Below the pieces are notes generated by a model. That model saw only the letters and a program-made list of their open reading frames with translations. It did not search any database and was not told the DNA's origin. Below are positions 1-9,014 of a DNA stretch of 64,000 nucleotides, piece by piece (within the stretch, counting starts at the first letter, position 1; each line of letters begins with the position of its first letter). The position numbers and the translations under genes are program-made. The stretch is taken from contig NZ_JMCL01000013.1 of the NCBI RefSeq assembly GCF_000690905.1, positions 62,001-126,000 of the forward strand, given 5' to 3'. The stretch comes from Pseudomonas sp. Ant30-3 (lineage in GTDB: Bacteria; Pseudomonadota; Gammaproteobacteria; Pseudomonadales; Pseudomonadaceae).

Positions 1-2
1 AT

Positions 3-431
3 TTCAAAGAAGAAGCCCTGTGCAAAGGCGACTTCAAGGCCAACGTGAACGAACAACCAGGTTCTGCTTCGGTTGTGCAATCGATCAGCTCTTCGCTGAA
101 CGGCGTAGGCTACTCGGGCATCGGTTACAAGACCGCCAGCGTGAAGACAGTGGCTCTGGCCAAGAAAGGCAGCACTGAGTACATCGAAGACACCGAAGAA
201 AACGCCCTGAACGGCAAGTACCCGCTGTCGCGTTTCCTCTACGTTTACGTCAACAAGGCTCCGAACAAGCCTCTGGCTCCGCTGGAAGCTGAGTTCATCA
301 AGCTGGTTCTGTCCAAGCAAGGTCAGGAAGTTGTAGTGAAAGACGGCTACATCCCGCTGCCAGCCAAAGTCGCTGCCAAAGCACTGGCTGACCTGGGCCT
401 GCAGGAAGGCGGCAGCGTAGTAAAGAAGTAA
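3..431 (+). CDS. pstS: PstS, phosphate ABC transporter periplasmic binding protein (C-terminal part)
   Basis: The reading frame is open from the left edge of the window, so this is the 3' end of a larger gene. The 142 visible residues match the C-terminal lobe of Pseudomonas PstS, including the stretch [20 protein letters not shown] and the ending EGGSVVKK. PstS captures inorganic phosphate in the periplasm and hands it to PstCA. The gene is followed by a hairpin with a T run and a REP element, and pstC has its own Pho box. pstS is therefore probably transcribed partly separately from pstCAB-phoU and at higher level. The start is outside the window. Confidence 0.93.
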   Translation, partial: FKEEALCKGDFKANVNEQPGSASVVQSISSSLNGVGYSGIGYKTASVKTVALAKKGSTEYIEDTEENALNGKYPLSRFLYVYVNKAPNKPLAPLEAEFIKLVLSKQGQEVVVKDGYIPLPAKVAAKALADLGLQEGGSVVKK

Positions 432-440
432 AAACCTAGG

Positions 441-463
441 TCCGGGTTAACCCCCGGATTTTT
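441..463 (+). terminator. Intrinsic terminator after pstS
   Basis: TCCGGG (441-446) pairs with CCCGGA (453-458) across a six-base loop and is followed directly by TTTTT. It lies ten bases after the pstS stop codon. It could reduce read-through into pstC. Confidence 0.7.
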
Positions 464-550
464 GTAGGAGCCGGCTTGCTGGCGATGGCCTCACCCCGGT
501 GAGACCGTCCGACCAAGTCGACAGAATCGCCAGCGAGCCGTCTCCTACAA
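463..550. repeat. REP pair between pstS and pstC
   Basis: Two inverted arms, TGTAGGAGCCGGCTTGCTGGCGAT and its imperfect complement ending GAGCCGTCTCCTACA, flank about 40 bases of unrelated sequence. This is the Pseudomonas REP family. A much better-preserved copy lies at 13091-13192. Confidence 0.8.
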
Positions 551-608
551 CCCGAATTCTCAATCCGCTGCCTGTCCATACACGCGGCGGATTTGTCGCG
601 TCACTGCA

Positions 609-626
609 CTGTCATCTTTCTGTCAT
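609..626 (+). promoter_or_regulatory. Pho box upstream of pstC
   Basis: Two direct repeats CTGTCAT at 609-615 and 620-626 are separated by four bases. This is the PhoB-binding arrangement of 7-bp repeats with 11-bp periodicity. The box ends only 22 bases before the ATG at 649. If it replaces the -35 element in the usual way, transcription would begin at or very near the pstC start codon. Confidence 0.85.
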
Positions 627-648
627 ACAGGATCGCTAGGGTGTGCGC

Positions 649-2931
649 ATGAATGATCTGGCCAATGCTCCCATGACTACAAATCCCCCCAAGCGAATTG
701 ATTTCAATACGCCTGAGTTGCAACGCAAGCGCCGTATTCGCGCGCTCAAGGATCGCTTCACGCGCTGGTACGTCCTGATTGGCGGCCTCGCGGTGCTGGC
801 AGCGATCACCCTGATCTTCTTCTTCCTCGCTTACGTGGTTGCGCCGCTGTTCAAAGGTGCCGACCTGGAAGTGCAGGACGCGATTACGCCGGCCTGGATG
901 CAGGATGCTGGCAAGCCGCTGATGATTTCCCTGGAAGAACAGAATCAGGTTGCCATGCGCGTGTCCGACAAGGGCCAGGCATTGTTCTTTGCTATCGACA
1001 GCGGCGCCGAACTCAAGCGCGTCGACCTGCCGGTGCCAGCCGGGGCCAGCGTTACCGCCATCGGCAAAGACCAGCCCGGCCAACCGCTGGTAGCGGTGGG
1101 TTTTTCCAACGGTCAGGCGCTGGTGTTCCGTCACACCTATAAAGTCTCCTACCCCGACGGCAAGAAAACCATTTCACCGGCGATCGAATACCCTTACGGC
1201 GAGGCGCCGATTGCGCTGAACGAGGCGGGTGGTGCGCTGGAGCACGTCAGCCTCAACGCTACCGATTCGACCCTGATGCTGGTCGGTTCCACCGGTTCGC
1301 AACTTAATGTTCTATCGCTCACCAGCGAAGAGAACATGATGACGGGCGAAGTGACCAACGAGCAGCAGCGCATTGATTTGCCGCAGATGACCGAGCCGGT
1401 GAAGAACATCTTCGTCGACCCGCGCCAACAGTGGCTGTACGTGATCAACGGTCGTGCTCAAGCCGACGTGTTCAGCCTGCGCGACAAGAGTCTCAACGGT
1501 CGCTACAAACTGCTCGAGAACGGCGATGACCAGATCACTGCCAGTGCTCAGCTGGTAGGCGGCATCTCGTTGATTCTCGGTGACTCCAAGGGCGGTCTGG
1601 CCCAATGGTTCATGGCGCGTGACGCGGATGGCGAATCGCGCTTGAAGCAGATCCGCACCTTCCAGATGGGCACCACACCGATCGTTGAAATCACTGCCGA
1701 AGAACGCCGCAAAGGTTTCGTCGCGCTGGACGCGTCCGGCAAGCTCGGCGTGTTCCACAGCACCGCTCACCGCACCCTGCTGGTGGATCAAGTGGTCGAT
1801 GGCCAGGGCCTGTTTGGTCTGTCGCCACGGGCCAACCGGATCATCGTGGAGCAGGGCGGCAAGCTGCAACCGTTGCTGCTGGAGAACCCGCACCCGGAAG
1901 TTTCCTGGAGCGCGCTGTGGAGCAAGGTCTGGTACGAAAACTACGACGAGCCTAAATACGTCTGGCAATCGACCGCCGCCAACACCGATTTCGAACCCAA
2001 GATGAGCCTGGCACCACTGACCTTCGGTACGCTGAAGGCTGCGTTCTACGCCATGCTGCTCGCCGCGCCACTGGCCGTTGCCGCCGCCATCTACACCGCT
2101 TATTTCATGGCCCCGAGCCTGCGCCGCAAGGTCAAGCCGGTCATTGAATTGATGGAAGCGATGCCGACGGTGATCCTCGGTTTCTTCGCGGGCCTGTTCC
2201 TCGCGCCTTACGTCGAAGGGCATCTGCCGGGCATCTTCAGCCTGTTGATGTTGTTGCCGATCGGCATTCTGGTGGCTGGTTTCATCTTCAGTCGCCTGCC
2301 TGAATCGATCCGCCTGAGAGTGCCTGAAGGCTGGGAAAGCGCGATTCTGATCCCGGTTATCCTGTTCATAGGCTGGCTCTCGCTGTACATGAGCCCGTAC
2401 ATGGAAAACTGGTTCTTCGGCGGCGACATGCGCATGTGGATCTCCCACGACCTGGGCATCACCTACGACCAGCGCAACGCACTGGTGGTGGGCCTGGCCA
2501 TGGGCTTTGCGGTGATCCCGAACATCTATTCGATTGCCGAAGACGCCGTATTCAGCGTACCGCGTGGCTTGACCCTCGGTTCCCTGGCCCTCGGTGCCAC
2601 ACCGTGGCAGACCATGACGCGGGTGGTGATCCTTACCGCCAGCCCGGGTATTTTCTCGGCGCTGATGATCGGCATGGGCCGTGCCGTCGGGGAAACCATG
2701 ATCGTGCTGATGGCCACCGGCAACACCCCGGTCATGGAAATGAACCTGTTCGAAGGTCTGCGCACGCTGGCGGCCAACGTCGCGGTGGAAATGCCCGAAT
2801 CGGAAGTCGGCGGCAGCCACTACCGCGTGCTGTTCCTCTCGGCGCTGGTGCTGCTGTTGTTCACCTTCGTCATGAACACCCTCGCAGAACTGATTCGTCA
2901 GCGTCTGCGCAAGAAATACTCGTCGCTTTAA
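649..2931 (+). CDS. pstC: PstC, phosphate ABC transporter permease
   Basis: This 760-residue protein is the long Pseudomonas form of PstC. A first membrane helix (about residues 42-64) is followed by a large periplasmic domain of roughly 380 residues. A C-terminal permease domain then carries the EAMPTVILGF and ALGATPWQTM segments typical of PstC. It forms the inner-membrane channel with PstA. The ATG at 649 has AGGGTG upstream; GTG 643 and ATG 673 are alternatives. ATG 673 would suit a transcript starting close to the Pho box. pstA follows after 15 bases. Confidence 0.93.
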   Translation: MNDLANAPMTTNPPKRIDFNTPELQRKRRIRALKDRFTRWYVLIGGLAVLAAITLIFFFLAYVVAPLFKGADLEVQDAITPAWMQDAGKPLMISLEEQNQVAMRVSDKGQALFFAIDSGAELKRVDLPVPAGASVTAIGKDQPGQPLVAVGFSNGQALVFRHTYKVSYPDGKKTISPAIEYPYGEAPIALNEAGGALEHVSLNATDSTLMLVGSTGSQLNVLSLTSEENMMTGEVTNEQQRIDLPQMTEPVKNIFVDPRQQWLYVINGRAQADVFSLRDKSLNGRYKLLENGDDQITASAQLVGGISLILGDSKGGLAQWFMARDADGESRLKQIRTFQMGTTPIVEITAEERRKGFVALDASGKLGVFHSTAHRTLLVDQVVDGQGLFGLSPRANRIIVEQGGKLQPLLLENPHPEVSWSALWSKVWYENYDEPKYVWQSTAANTDFEPKMSLAPLTFGTLKAAFYAMLLAAPLAVAAAIYTAYFMAPSLRRKVKPVIELMEAMPTVILGFFAGLFLAPYVEGHLPGIFSLLMLLPIGILVAGFIFSRLPESIRLRVPEGWESAILIPVILFIGWLSLYMSPYMENWFFGGDMRMWISHDLGITYDQRNALVVGLAMGFAVIPNIYSIAEDAVFSVPRGLTLGSLALGATPWQTMTRVVILTASPGIFSALMIGMGRAVGETMIVLMATGNTPVMEMNLFEGLRTLAANVAVEMPESEVGGSHYRVLFLSALVLLLFTFVMNTLAELIRQRLRKKYSSL

Positions 2932-2946
2932 GAAAGGTAGAAGTCT

Positions 2947-4617
2947 GTGAAACAGAACTCCCTGAACGGATGGTTCAAGAGCGGCGCCCCGGGCGTCTGG
3001 ATCAGCGGTGGCGCGGTGTCCATCTCGGTCATCATGACCATTGGCCTGCTGGCAGTGATTGCCGTGCGCGGTCTGGGTCATTTCTGGCCGGCGGACCTGG
3101 TGCACGCCAGCTACGACGTGCCGGGCCAGGCCAATCACCTGGTGATCGGCGAAGTGGTGCAGAAAGAGCAAGTGCCGCGCGAGCGCCTCAAAAGCGCGGG
3201 CCTGCCGGTGCCGGACGAAGGCCCGGAGTTCATGACCCGCGAGCTGATCAAGGTCGGCAACCGTGACCTGAACGGCAACGACTTCACCTGGATCGTCGGC
3301 GAGTGGCTGACCAATCAGACGACGCCGCCGGAGTTGATGGCCATCGAACGTCGCGAGTGGGGTAACTTTTACGGTTACCTGGTCAACGTCAAAGAGGGTG
3401 GCAAAGTCATCGCTGAAGGCGAAGCGGCGTGGCCGGAGCTGCAGGCCCGTGTTGCTCGCGTCAACGAGCTCGCGGCTCAACTCAAGACCCTGGAGAAGGT
3501 CGACATTGGCGCCATCAACGCCGGGCTCGAACGCATCCGTTTGCAGGGTCGCAAGCTGGAACTCTCCGGTGGCGTCGACGCCGCTGCACAAGCAGACATG
3601 GACGCCGATCGCGCTGAACTGAACGCTCGCTATCAGGACATCGAAGCGCGCCTGGCCGATTTGCATGCCCAGTTCAACCGCGACAGCCTCACCGCCCGCG
3701 ATGCCAACGGCAAAGAAGTGGTGATCGAGATCGGCAAAGTGGTTCACGCTTTTCAGCCGAACGCGATGGGCACATTCACCAAGATCCGCTTCTACTTCAG
3801 CAAGGTCTGGGAGTTCCTGAGCGACGATCCGCGAGAAGCGAACACTGAAGGCGGCATCTTCCCGGCGATCTTCGGTACCGTGATGATGACGTTGATCATG
3901 GCGATGATCGTGACGCCGTTCGGCGTACTGGCAGCGGTTTACCTACGGGAGTACGCCAAACAGAACGCATTGACCCGGATCATCCGCATCGCGGTGAACA
4001 ACCTGGCCGGTGTGCCGGCGATCGTTTACGGTGTGTTCGGCCTGGGCTTCTTCGTGTACGTGCTGGGCGGCTCGGTCGACCGCTTGTTCTTCCCGGAAGC
4101 ATTGCCGGCGCCGACCTTCGGTACACCGGGCCTGCTCTGGGCTTCCCTGACCCTGGCGCTGCTGGCGGTGCCGGTGGTGATCGTCGCCACGGAAGAAGGC
4201 CTGGCGCGGATTCCGCGCACTGTGCGTGAGGGCTCGCTGGCGCTTGGCGCCACCAAAGCGGAAACCTTGTGGAAAATTGTGCTGCCAATGGCCAGCCCGG
4301 CGATGATGACCGGCATGATTCTCGCTGTAGCGCGTGCCGCGGGTGAAGTGGCGCCGCTGATGCTGGTGGGCGTGGTGAAGCTGGCGCCGTCGCTGCCGCT
4401 GGATGGCAACTACCCGTACCTTCACCTTGACCAGAAGATCATGCACCTTGGCTTCCATATTTATGACGTCGGCTTCCAGAGCCCTAACGTTGAAGCCGCG
4501 CGGCCGCTGGTGTACGCCACAGCGTTCCTGCTGGTGCTGGTGATCGCGACACTGAACCTGTCGGCCGTCTACATCCGAAATCACCTGCGCGAAAAATACA
4601 AAGCGCTGGATGGTTGA
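2947..4617 (+). CDS. pstA: PstA, phosphate ABC transporter permease
   Basis: A 556-residue PstA of the long Pseudomonas type. It has an N-terminal helix (residues about 17-40), a long periplasmic insert with a coiled-coil-like stretch around residues 160-240, then a permease domain. That domain contains NNLAGVPAIVYGVFGLGFF and the EAA-loop region GSLALGATKAETLWKIVLP. The start is GTG at 2947, preceded by AGAAAGGTAG. It partners PstC in the phosphate channel. A REP pair separates it from pstB. Confidence 0.93.
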   Translation: MKQNSLNGWFKSGAPGVWISGGAVSISVIMTIGLLAVIAVRGLGHFWPADLVHASYDVPGQANHLVIGEVVQKEQVPRERLKSAGLPVPDEGPEFMTRELIKVGNRDLNGNDFTWIVGEWLTNQTTPPELMAIERREWGNFYGYLVNVKEGGKVIAEGEAAWPELQARVARVNELAAQLKTLEKVDIGAINAGLERIRLQGRKLELSGGVDAAAQADMDADRAELNARYQDIEARLADLHAQFNRDSLTARDANGKEVVIEIGKVVHAFQPNAMGTFTKIRFYFSKVWEFLSDDPREANTEGGIFPAIFGTVMMTLIMAMIVTPFGVLAAVYLREYAKQNALTRIIRIAVNNLAGVPAIVYGVFGLGFFVYVLGGSVDRLFFPEALPAPTFGTPGLLWASLTLALLAVPVVIVATEEGLARIPRTVREGSLALGATKAETLWKIVLPMASPAMMTGMILAVARAAGEVAPLMLVGVVKLAPSLPLDGNYPYLHLDQKIMHLGFHIYDVGFQSPNVEAARPLVYATAFLLVLVIATLNLSAVYIRNHLREKYKALDG

Positions 4618-4639
4618 TTTCATGGGCGCCGCTGCCCCT

Positions 4640-4721
4640 TGTGGGAGCTGGCTTGCCTGCGATGCAGACGACGCGCAGTAGCACCGCAGTGATGCCATCG
4701 CAGGCAAGCCAGCTCCCACAG
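4640..4721. repeat. REP pair between pstA and pstB
   Basis: GTGGGAGCTGGCTTGCCTGCGAT at about 4641 and its near-perfect complement ATCGCAGGCAAGCCAGCTCCCAC ending at 4719 form a long inverted repeat of REP type. The arm sequence (GTGGGAGCTGGC) is a different variant from the GTAGGAGCCGGC copies elsewhere in the window. Confidence 0.82.
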
Positions 4722-4807
4722 GGATCGGCGCCAGACACAGATTTTGAGTAACCCGCTGGCCAGGCCAGCGGCCACCGAACCAAATTGTCAGCACAGGGGA
4801 GCCTCCC

Positions 4808-5641
<834 letters not shown>

Positions 5642-5647
5642 TTGAGG

Positions 5648-5746
5648 CAGCTTCAAGCCGCAAGTTTCAAGCGGCAAGAGAGCAGCGGTGCGATATCAGG
5701 ACTTGTACATAACTGCTTGAAGCTTGCAGCTTGAAGCTTGCAACTT
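5648..5746. repeat. Short palindromic and direct repeats between pstB and phoU
   Basis: CAGCTTCAAGCCGCAAGTTTCAAGCGGCAAG near 5648-5678 faces GCTTGAAGCTTGCAGCTTGAAGCTTGCAAC near 5714-5743. The right side is itself a tandem duplication of GCTTGAAGCTTGCA. This is a second repeat family, unrelated in sequence to the GTAGGAGCC REPs. Confidence 0.65.
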
Positions 5747-5762
5747 TCGCGGAGCGAAACAG

Positions 5763-6524
5763 ATGATTAGTAAAGAAGGCCTTACCCACCACATTTCCGC
5801 GCAGTTCAACGCCGAACTTGAGGAAGTGCGCAGCCACCTCCTGGCCATGGGCGGGCTGGTGGAGAAGCAGGTCAATGACGCGGTGACCGCGCTGATTGAG
5901 GCCGACTCCGGCCTGGCTCAACAGGTTCGCGAAATCGACGACCAGATCAATCAGATGGAACGCAACATCGACGAGGAATGCCTGCGCATTCTCGCTCGTC
6001 GTCAGCCTGCGGCCTCTGACTTGCGGCTGATCATCAGCATCTCCAAGTCGGTCATCGACCTGGAGCGCATCGGTGACGAAGCGACCAAGATCGCCCGTCG
6101 CGCCATTCAGTTGTGTGAAGAAGGCGAAGCGCCGCGCGGTTACGTCGAGGTGCGTCACATCGGCGATCAGGTGCGTAACATGGTTCGCGATGCGCTGGAC
6201 GCTTTTGCCCGCTTTGACGCTGATCTGGCCCTGTCGGTTGCGCAATACGACAAGATCATCGACCGCGAATACAAAACCGCACTGCGTGAACTCGCCACCT
6301 ACATGATGGAAGACCCGCGCTCTATCTCGCGGGTTCTGAGCATTATCTGGGTGCTGCGTTCGCTGGAGCGCATCGGCGACCACGCCCGTAATATCTCCGA
6401 ACTGGTGATTTACCTGGTGCGCGGCACCGACGTACGTCACTTGGGCCTCAAGCGCATGAAGGAAGAAGTTGAAGGCACAAGTGGCGAAAACGCTAATGTT
6501 CCGGGCGTAGCGGACGATAAGTAA
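5763..6524 (+). CDS. phoU: PhoU, phosphate signalling regulator
   Basis: A 253-residue protein made of two PhoU three-helix repeats. Each carries the metal-binding ExxxDxxxx(K/R)xx motif region, for example DLERIGDEATKIARRA and SLERIGDHARNISELV. It links the Pst transporter to PhoR and turns off the Pho regulon when phosphate is plentiful. The frame is open upstream, but ATG 5763 has GCGGAGCGAAACAG before it and gives the family N-terminus MISKEGLTHH. A strong terminator follows. Confidence 0.96.
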   Translation: MISKEGLTHHISAQFNAELEEVRSHLLAMGGLVEKQVNDAVTALIEADSGLAQQVREIDDQINQMERNIDEECLRILARRQPAASDLRLIISISKSVIDLERIGDEATKIARRAIQLCEEGEAPRGYVEVRHIGDQVRNMVRDALDAFARFDADLALSVAQYDKIIDREYKTALRELATYMMEDPRSISRVLSIIWVLRSLERIGDHARNISELVIYLVRGTDVRHLGLKRMKEEVEGTSGENANVPGVADDK

Positions 6525-6540
6525 GATTGCCCAACTAAAG

Positions 6541-6571
6541 CGCCCGGCCTTTTGGCCGGGCGTTTTCGTTT
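6541..6571 (+). terminator. Intrinsic terminator of pstCAB-phoU
   Basis: CGCCCGGCC (6541-6549) and GGCCGGGCG (6554-6562) form a nine-pair stem with a TTTT loop, followed by TTTTCGTTT. It closes the phosphate operon. Confidence 0.9.
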
Positions 6572-6692
6572 ACGGGTTTACGAATTCGAATGCAGCGCCC
6601 GCGAACGAAAGTCCCGGCGTGACTGAAGCTTTTTGGCAATGTGCCATCAGACAAGGCGGTATCCTTGCCGGGATTTTTTAAAGGGGTGATGG

Positions 6693-7649
6693 ATGAGTAA
6701 GGTCAGTGTGTTGGTCGTGGACGATGCGTCGTTCATTCGTGACCTGGTAAAAAAATGCCTGCGCAATTATTTTCCGGGCATTCACATAGAAGACGCGGTC
6801 AACGGCAAGAAAGCTCAGTCAATTCTGGCGCGAGAAGCGTTCGACCTGGTCCTGTGCGACTGGGAAATGCCGGAAATGTCCGGCCTGGAACTGCTGACTT
6901 GGTGTCGCGAGCAGGACAACCTCAAGACCATGCCTTTCGTGATGGTGACCAGTCGTGGCGATAAAGAGAACGTCGTCCAGGCGATTCAGGCCGGCGTTTC
7001 CGGCTATGTCAGCAAGCCCTTCACCAACGAACAACTGCTGACCAAGGTCAAGCAGGCGCTGAACAAGGTCGGCAAACTCGACACCTTGATGAACAGCGCT
7101 CCAACCAAGATGAACTCGGCGTTCGGCAACGACTCCCTCAGTGCACTGACCGGTGGCAAGCCTGCCGTGGCCGGCGCACCTGCAACGCCTGCGCCCGTAG
7201 CTGCCGCCAGACCTGCCGCTGCTGCCCCTGCCGCAGCGGCCAGCGTGGCGTCCCGAGGCTTGCTCAACAGCCAACCGGTGAAGGCACCCGCTGCCTCTTC
7301 GGCGCCTTCCAGCGGCCGTGGCCAAGGCCAGCTGCGTTTGCCAAACGGCATTCAGCAATGCGTGATCAAGGCCCTCAGCCTCAAGGAGGCCTTGTTGGTG
7401 GTGAAACGCACCGAGGCGCTGCCGCAAATCCTCGACAGCGCCGTGCTCGATATGGAGCAGGGCGACAATGCCGAGGTCGCGCGTTTAAATGGCTACCTGC
7501 ACGCCATTGTTGCGTTCGAGCAGAAGCCGGACAGCGACTGGCTGCAGCTGACGTTCCGCTTCGTCGATCAGGATGCGCAGAAGCTCGATTACATCTCGCG
7601 CCTGATCGCACGCGGTACTGCGCAGAAGCATTTCATTCCGGGCGCGTAA
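6693..7649 (+). CDS. CheY-like response regulator with a conserved C-terminal domain
   Basis: This 318-residue protein has an N-terminal receiver domain (residues 1-125). Phosphoacceptor Asp lies in LVLCDWEMPEMSGLELL, acidic residues in VVDDAS, and the Thr/Lys switch in VMVTSRG and SKPF. An Ala/Pro-rich linker (about 150-205) leads to a compact C-terminal domain (210-318) with no helix-turn-helix. That domain may be PilZ-like, but I do not see clear RxxxR or DxSxxG motifs. The same gene follows phoU in P. aeruginosa. It probably acts through protein or ligand binding rather than DNA binding. Confidence 0.8.
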   Translation: MSKVSVLVVDDASFIRDLVKKCLRNYFPGIHIEDAVNGKKAQSILAREAFDLVLCDWEMPEMSGLELLTWCREQDNLKTMPFVMVTSRGDKENVVQAIQAGVSGYVSKPFTNEQLLTKVKQALNKVGKLDTLMNSAPTKMNSAFGNDSLSALTGGKPAVAGAPATPAPVAAARPAAAAPAAAASVASRGLLNSQPVKAPAASSAPSSGRGQGQLRLPNGIQQCVIKALSLKEALLVVKRTEALPQILDSAVLDMEQGDNAEVARLNGYLHAIVAFEQKPDSDWLQLTFRFVDQDAQKLDYISRLIARGTAQKHFIPGA

Positions 7650-7668
7650 TCTTCGTCGCCTGCCAGAG

Positions 7669-7755
7669 CGCTTCTCGGGCAAGCCGTGCTCCCACAGGGC
7701 AATGACATCCACTGTGGGAGCGAGTGAGGCCGCAATCCGACTTGCCCGCGAAGCG
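7669..7755. repeat. REP-like nested palindrome
   Basis: Outer arms CGCTTCTCGGGCAAG (7669-7683) and CTTGCCCGCGAAGCG (7741-7755) enclose perfect inner arms GCTCCCACAG (7688-7697) and CTGTGGGAGC (7712-7721). It lies in the gap between the response regulator and the M23 peptidase gene. Confidence 0.72.
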
Positions 7756-7869
7756 GCCGTCACTTCACCGCTCATCTCCCGGTCTGGCCATTTGAAACAT
7801 CTACCCACTGCTCAGGTCCTTCGCACCTGCTAGGCTCCAACCCAAGTCTTACTCGACAGATACCTGCCC

Positions 7870-8766
7870 ATGCTCGCGCGCCTGTTGTTGTTCTGTGGTC
7901 TGTACATGGCCTGCACGTCGGCCCTGGCCATGACCATCTACAAGTCCAAAGATGCCAATGGCGTGGTCTCCTACAGCGACCGCCCCACGAAAGGCTCAAA
8001 GGTGTTCGTTTTTCGTGATCGCATGGACGAAAACCTTGAACGGCAGGTGTACCTCGACATCCAGAAGCAGAAGGGTGCGGACAGTGTGTTCGTGCGCAAC
8101 GACCTGTACGCGCCGGTCGAGATCGAATTGAGTTTCTCCGGTCTGAGGAACGTCAGCGGCGCCCCGAGCCGGCCGATCCGGCGGGTGATGCCGGCGCGCA
8201 GCAGGATCCGCCTGGCGCTGCTGACGCCCAAACAGACCGGTCGGCCGCTCGTGTATGTGCCGAAGTTCGAATATTCCCTGGGCGACCCCTCAGGCGCCGT
8301 CATGGCCTATCGATACCCGCTGCCATGGCGCGGTGGCCCCTTTCGCCTGAGCCAGGGCGCCAACGGCCAATACAGCCACTACGGCCCGAAAAACCGCTAC
8401 GCCATGGACATCGCCATGCCCGAGGGCACGCCGATTATCGCGGCGCGCGGCGGCATCGTCGTGAAAACCGAGAATAAACAGACCGGTCGCGGCACTGATC
8501 CGTCGGGCAATTTCGTGCGAGTGCTGCACGATGACGGCACGATGGGCGTCTATCTGCACCTGCAACGGGGTTCGGTCAGCGTTCGGGAGGGCCAGCGGGT
8601 GTCGGTGGGCAGTGCCTTGGCGCTGTCAGGCAACACCGGCAACAGTAGCGGGCCGCACCTGCATTTCGTGGTGCAGCGCAATACCGGGCTGGGGCTGGTA
8701 TCGATCCCGTATCAGTTCGCTCAACCGATGGGCAGCCTGCCCAACTTTGCGTTGGGCAAACAATAA
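7870..8766 (+). CDS. Exported DUF4124 / M23 (LytM-type) metallopeptidase
   Basis: A 298-residue protein with a signal peptide (about residues 1-19, cleavage after TSALA). A DUF4124-like segment follows (IYKSKDANGVVSYSDRP), then a C-terminal M23 domain (about 160-285) with RYAMDIAMPEGTPI, a YLHL strand and GPHLHFVVQ. The HxH motif is intact. At the classical first zinc ligand (HxxxD) Arg replaces His (RYAMD), while a His sits six residues further upstream in SHYGP. This SH...RYA(M/V)D form recurs in Pseudomonas relatives as far as I recall. It probably trims cell-wall cross-links or binds peptidoglycan. Confidence 0.82.
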   Translation: MLARLLLFCGLYMACTSALAMTIYKSKDANGVVSYSDRPTKGSKVFVFRDRMDENLERQVYLDIQKQKGADSVFVRNDLYAPVEIELSFSGLRNVSGAPSRPIRRVMPARSRIRLALLTPKQTGRPLVYVPKFEYSLGDPSGAVMAYRYPLPWRGGPFRLSQGANGQYSHYGPKNRYAMDIAMPEGTPIIAARGGIVVKTENKQTGRGTDPSGNFVRVLHDDGTMGVYLHLQRGSVSVREGQRVSVGSALALSGNTGNSSGPHLHFVVQRNTGLGLVSIPYQFAQPMGSLPNFALGKQ

Positions 8767-8820
8767 GGGCTACACAGATCACCTGTGGAGGGGAGATACA
8801 TCTGTGGTAAGGGATATATC

Positions 8821-8902
8821 TGTGGTGAGGGGATTTATCCCCGTTGGACGGCGAAGCTGTCCCAATTCTTTGAATACAACGGGGATAAATCCCCTCGCCA
8901 CA
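8821..8902. repeat. Long near-perfect palindrome
   Basis: TGTGGTGAGGGGATTTATCC (8821-8840 and on to 8846) matches the complement of 8877-8902 at 25 of 26 positions, leaving a 30-base centre. It lies in the gap between the convergent M23 and CNNM genes. A transcript from either side would form a strong hairpin there. Confidence 0.85.
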
Positions 8903-8968
8903 GATGAGTCTCTCTAGCCACAGATAAGTCTCTCTAGCCACAGATAAGTCCTCAGCCACAGATTTATC
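8901..8968. repeat. Tandem ~20-bp repeat beside the palindrome
   Basis: Units CAGATGAGTCTCTCTAGCCA, CAGATAAGTCTCTCTAGCCA, CAGATAAGTCCTCAGCCA and a partial CAGATTTATC run end to end. Related ATCTGTGGT(A/G)AGGG units lie on the left side of the palindrome (about 8801-8830). The repeat appears to have grown outwards from the palindrome ends. Confidence 0.75.
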
Positions 8969-9014
8969 GCTCACCATAAATCCTCTGCCATCAACAATCT
9001 TGTTGCTTCGCGTA

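Noticed and set aside
1312..3747. 811-codon reverse-strand open frame over pstC/pstA
   Set aside because: It is antisense to two well-recognised genes, has a His/Arg/Gln-rich composition and matches no family. It arises from high G+C codon bias.
8901..8968. Tandem repeats considered as a small CRISPR array
   Set aside because: Units are directly adjacent with no spacers, and no cas genes are present.
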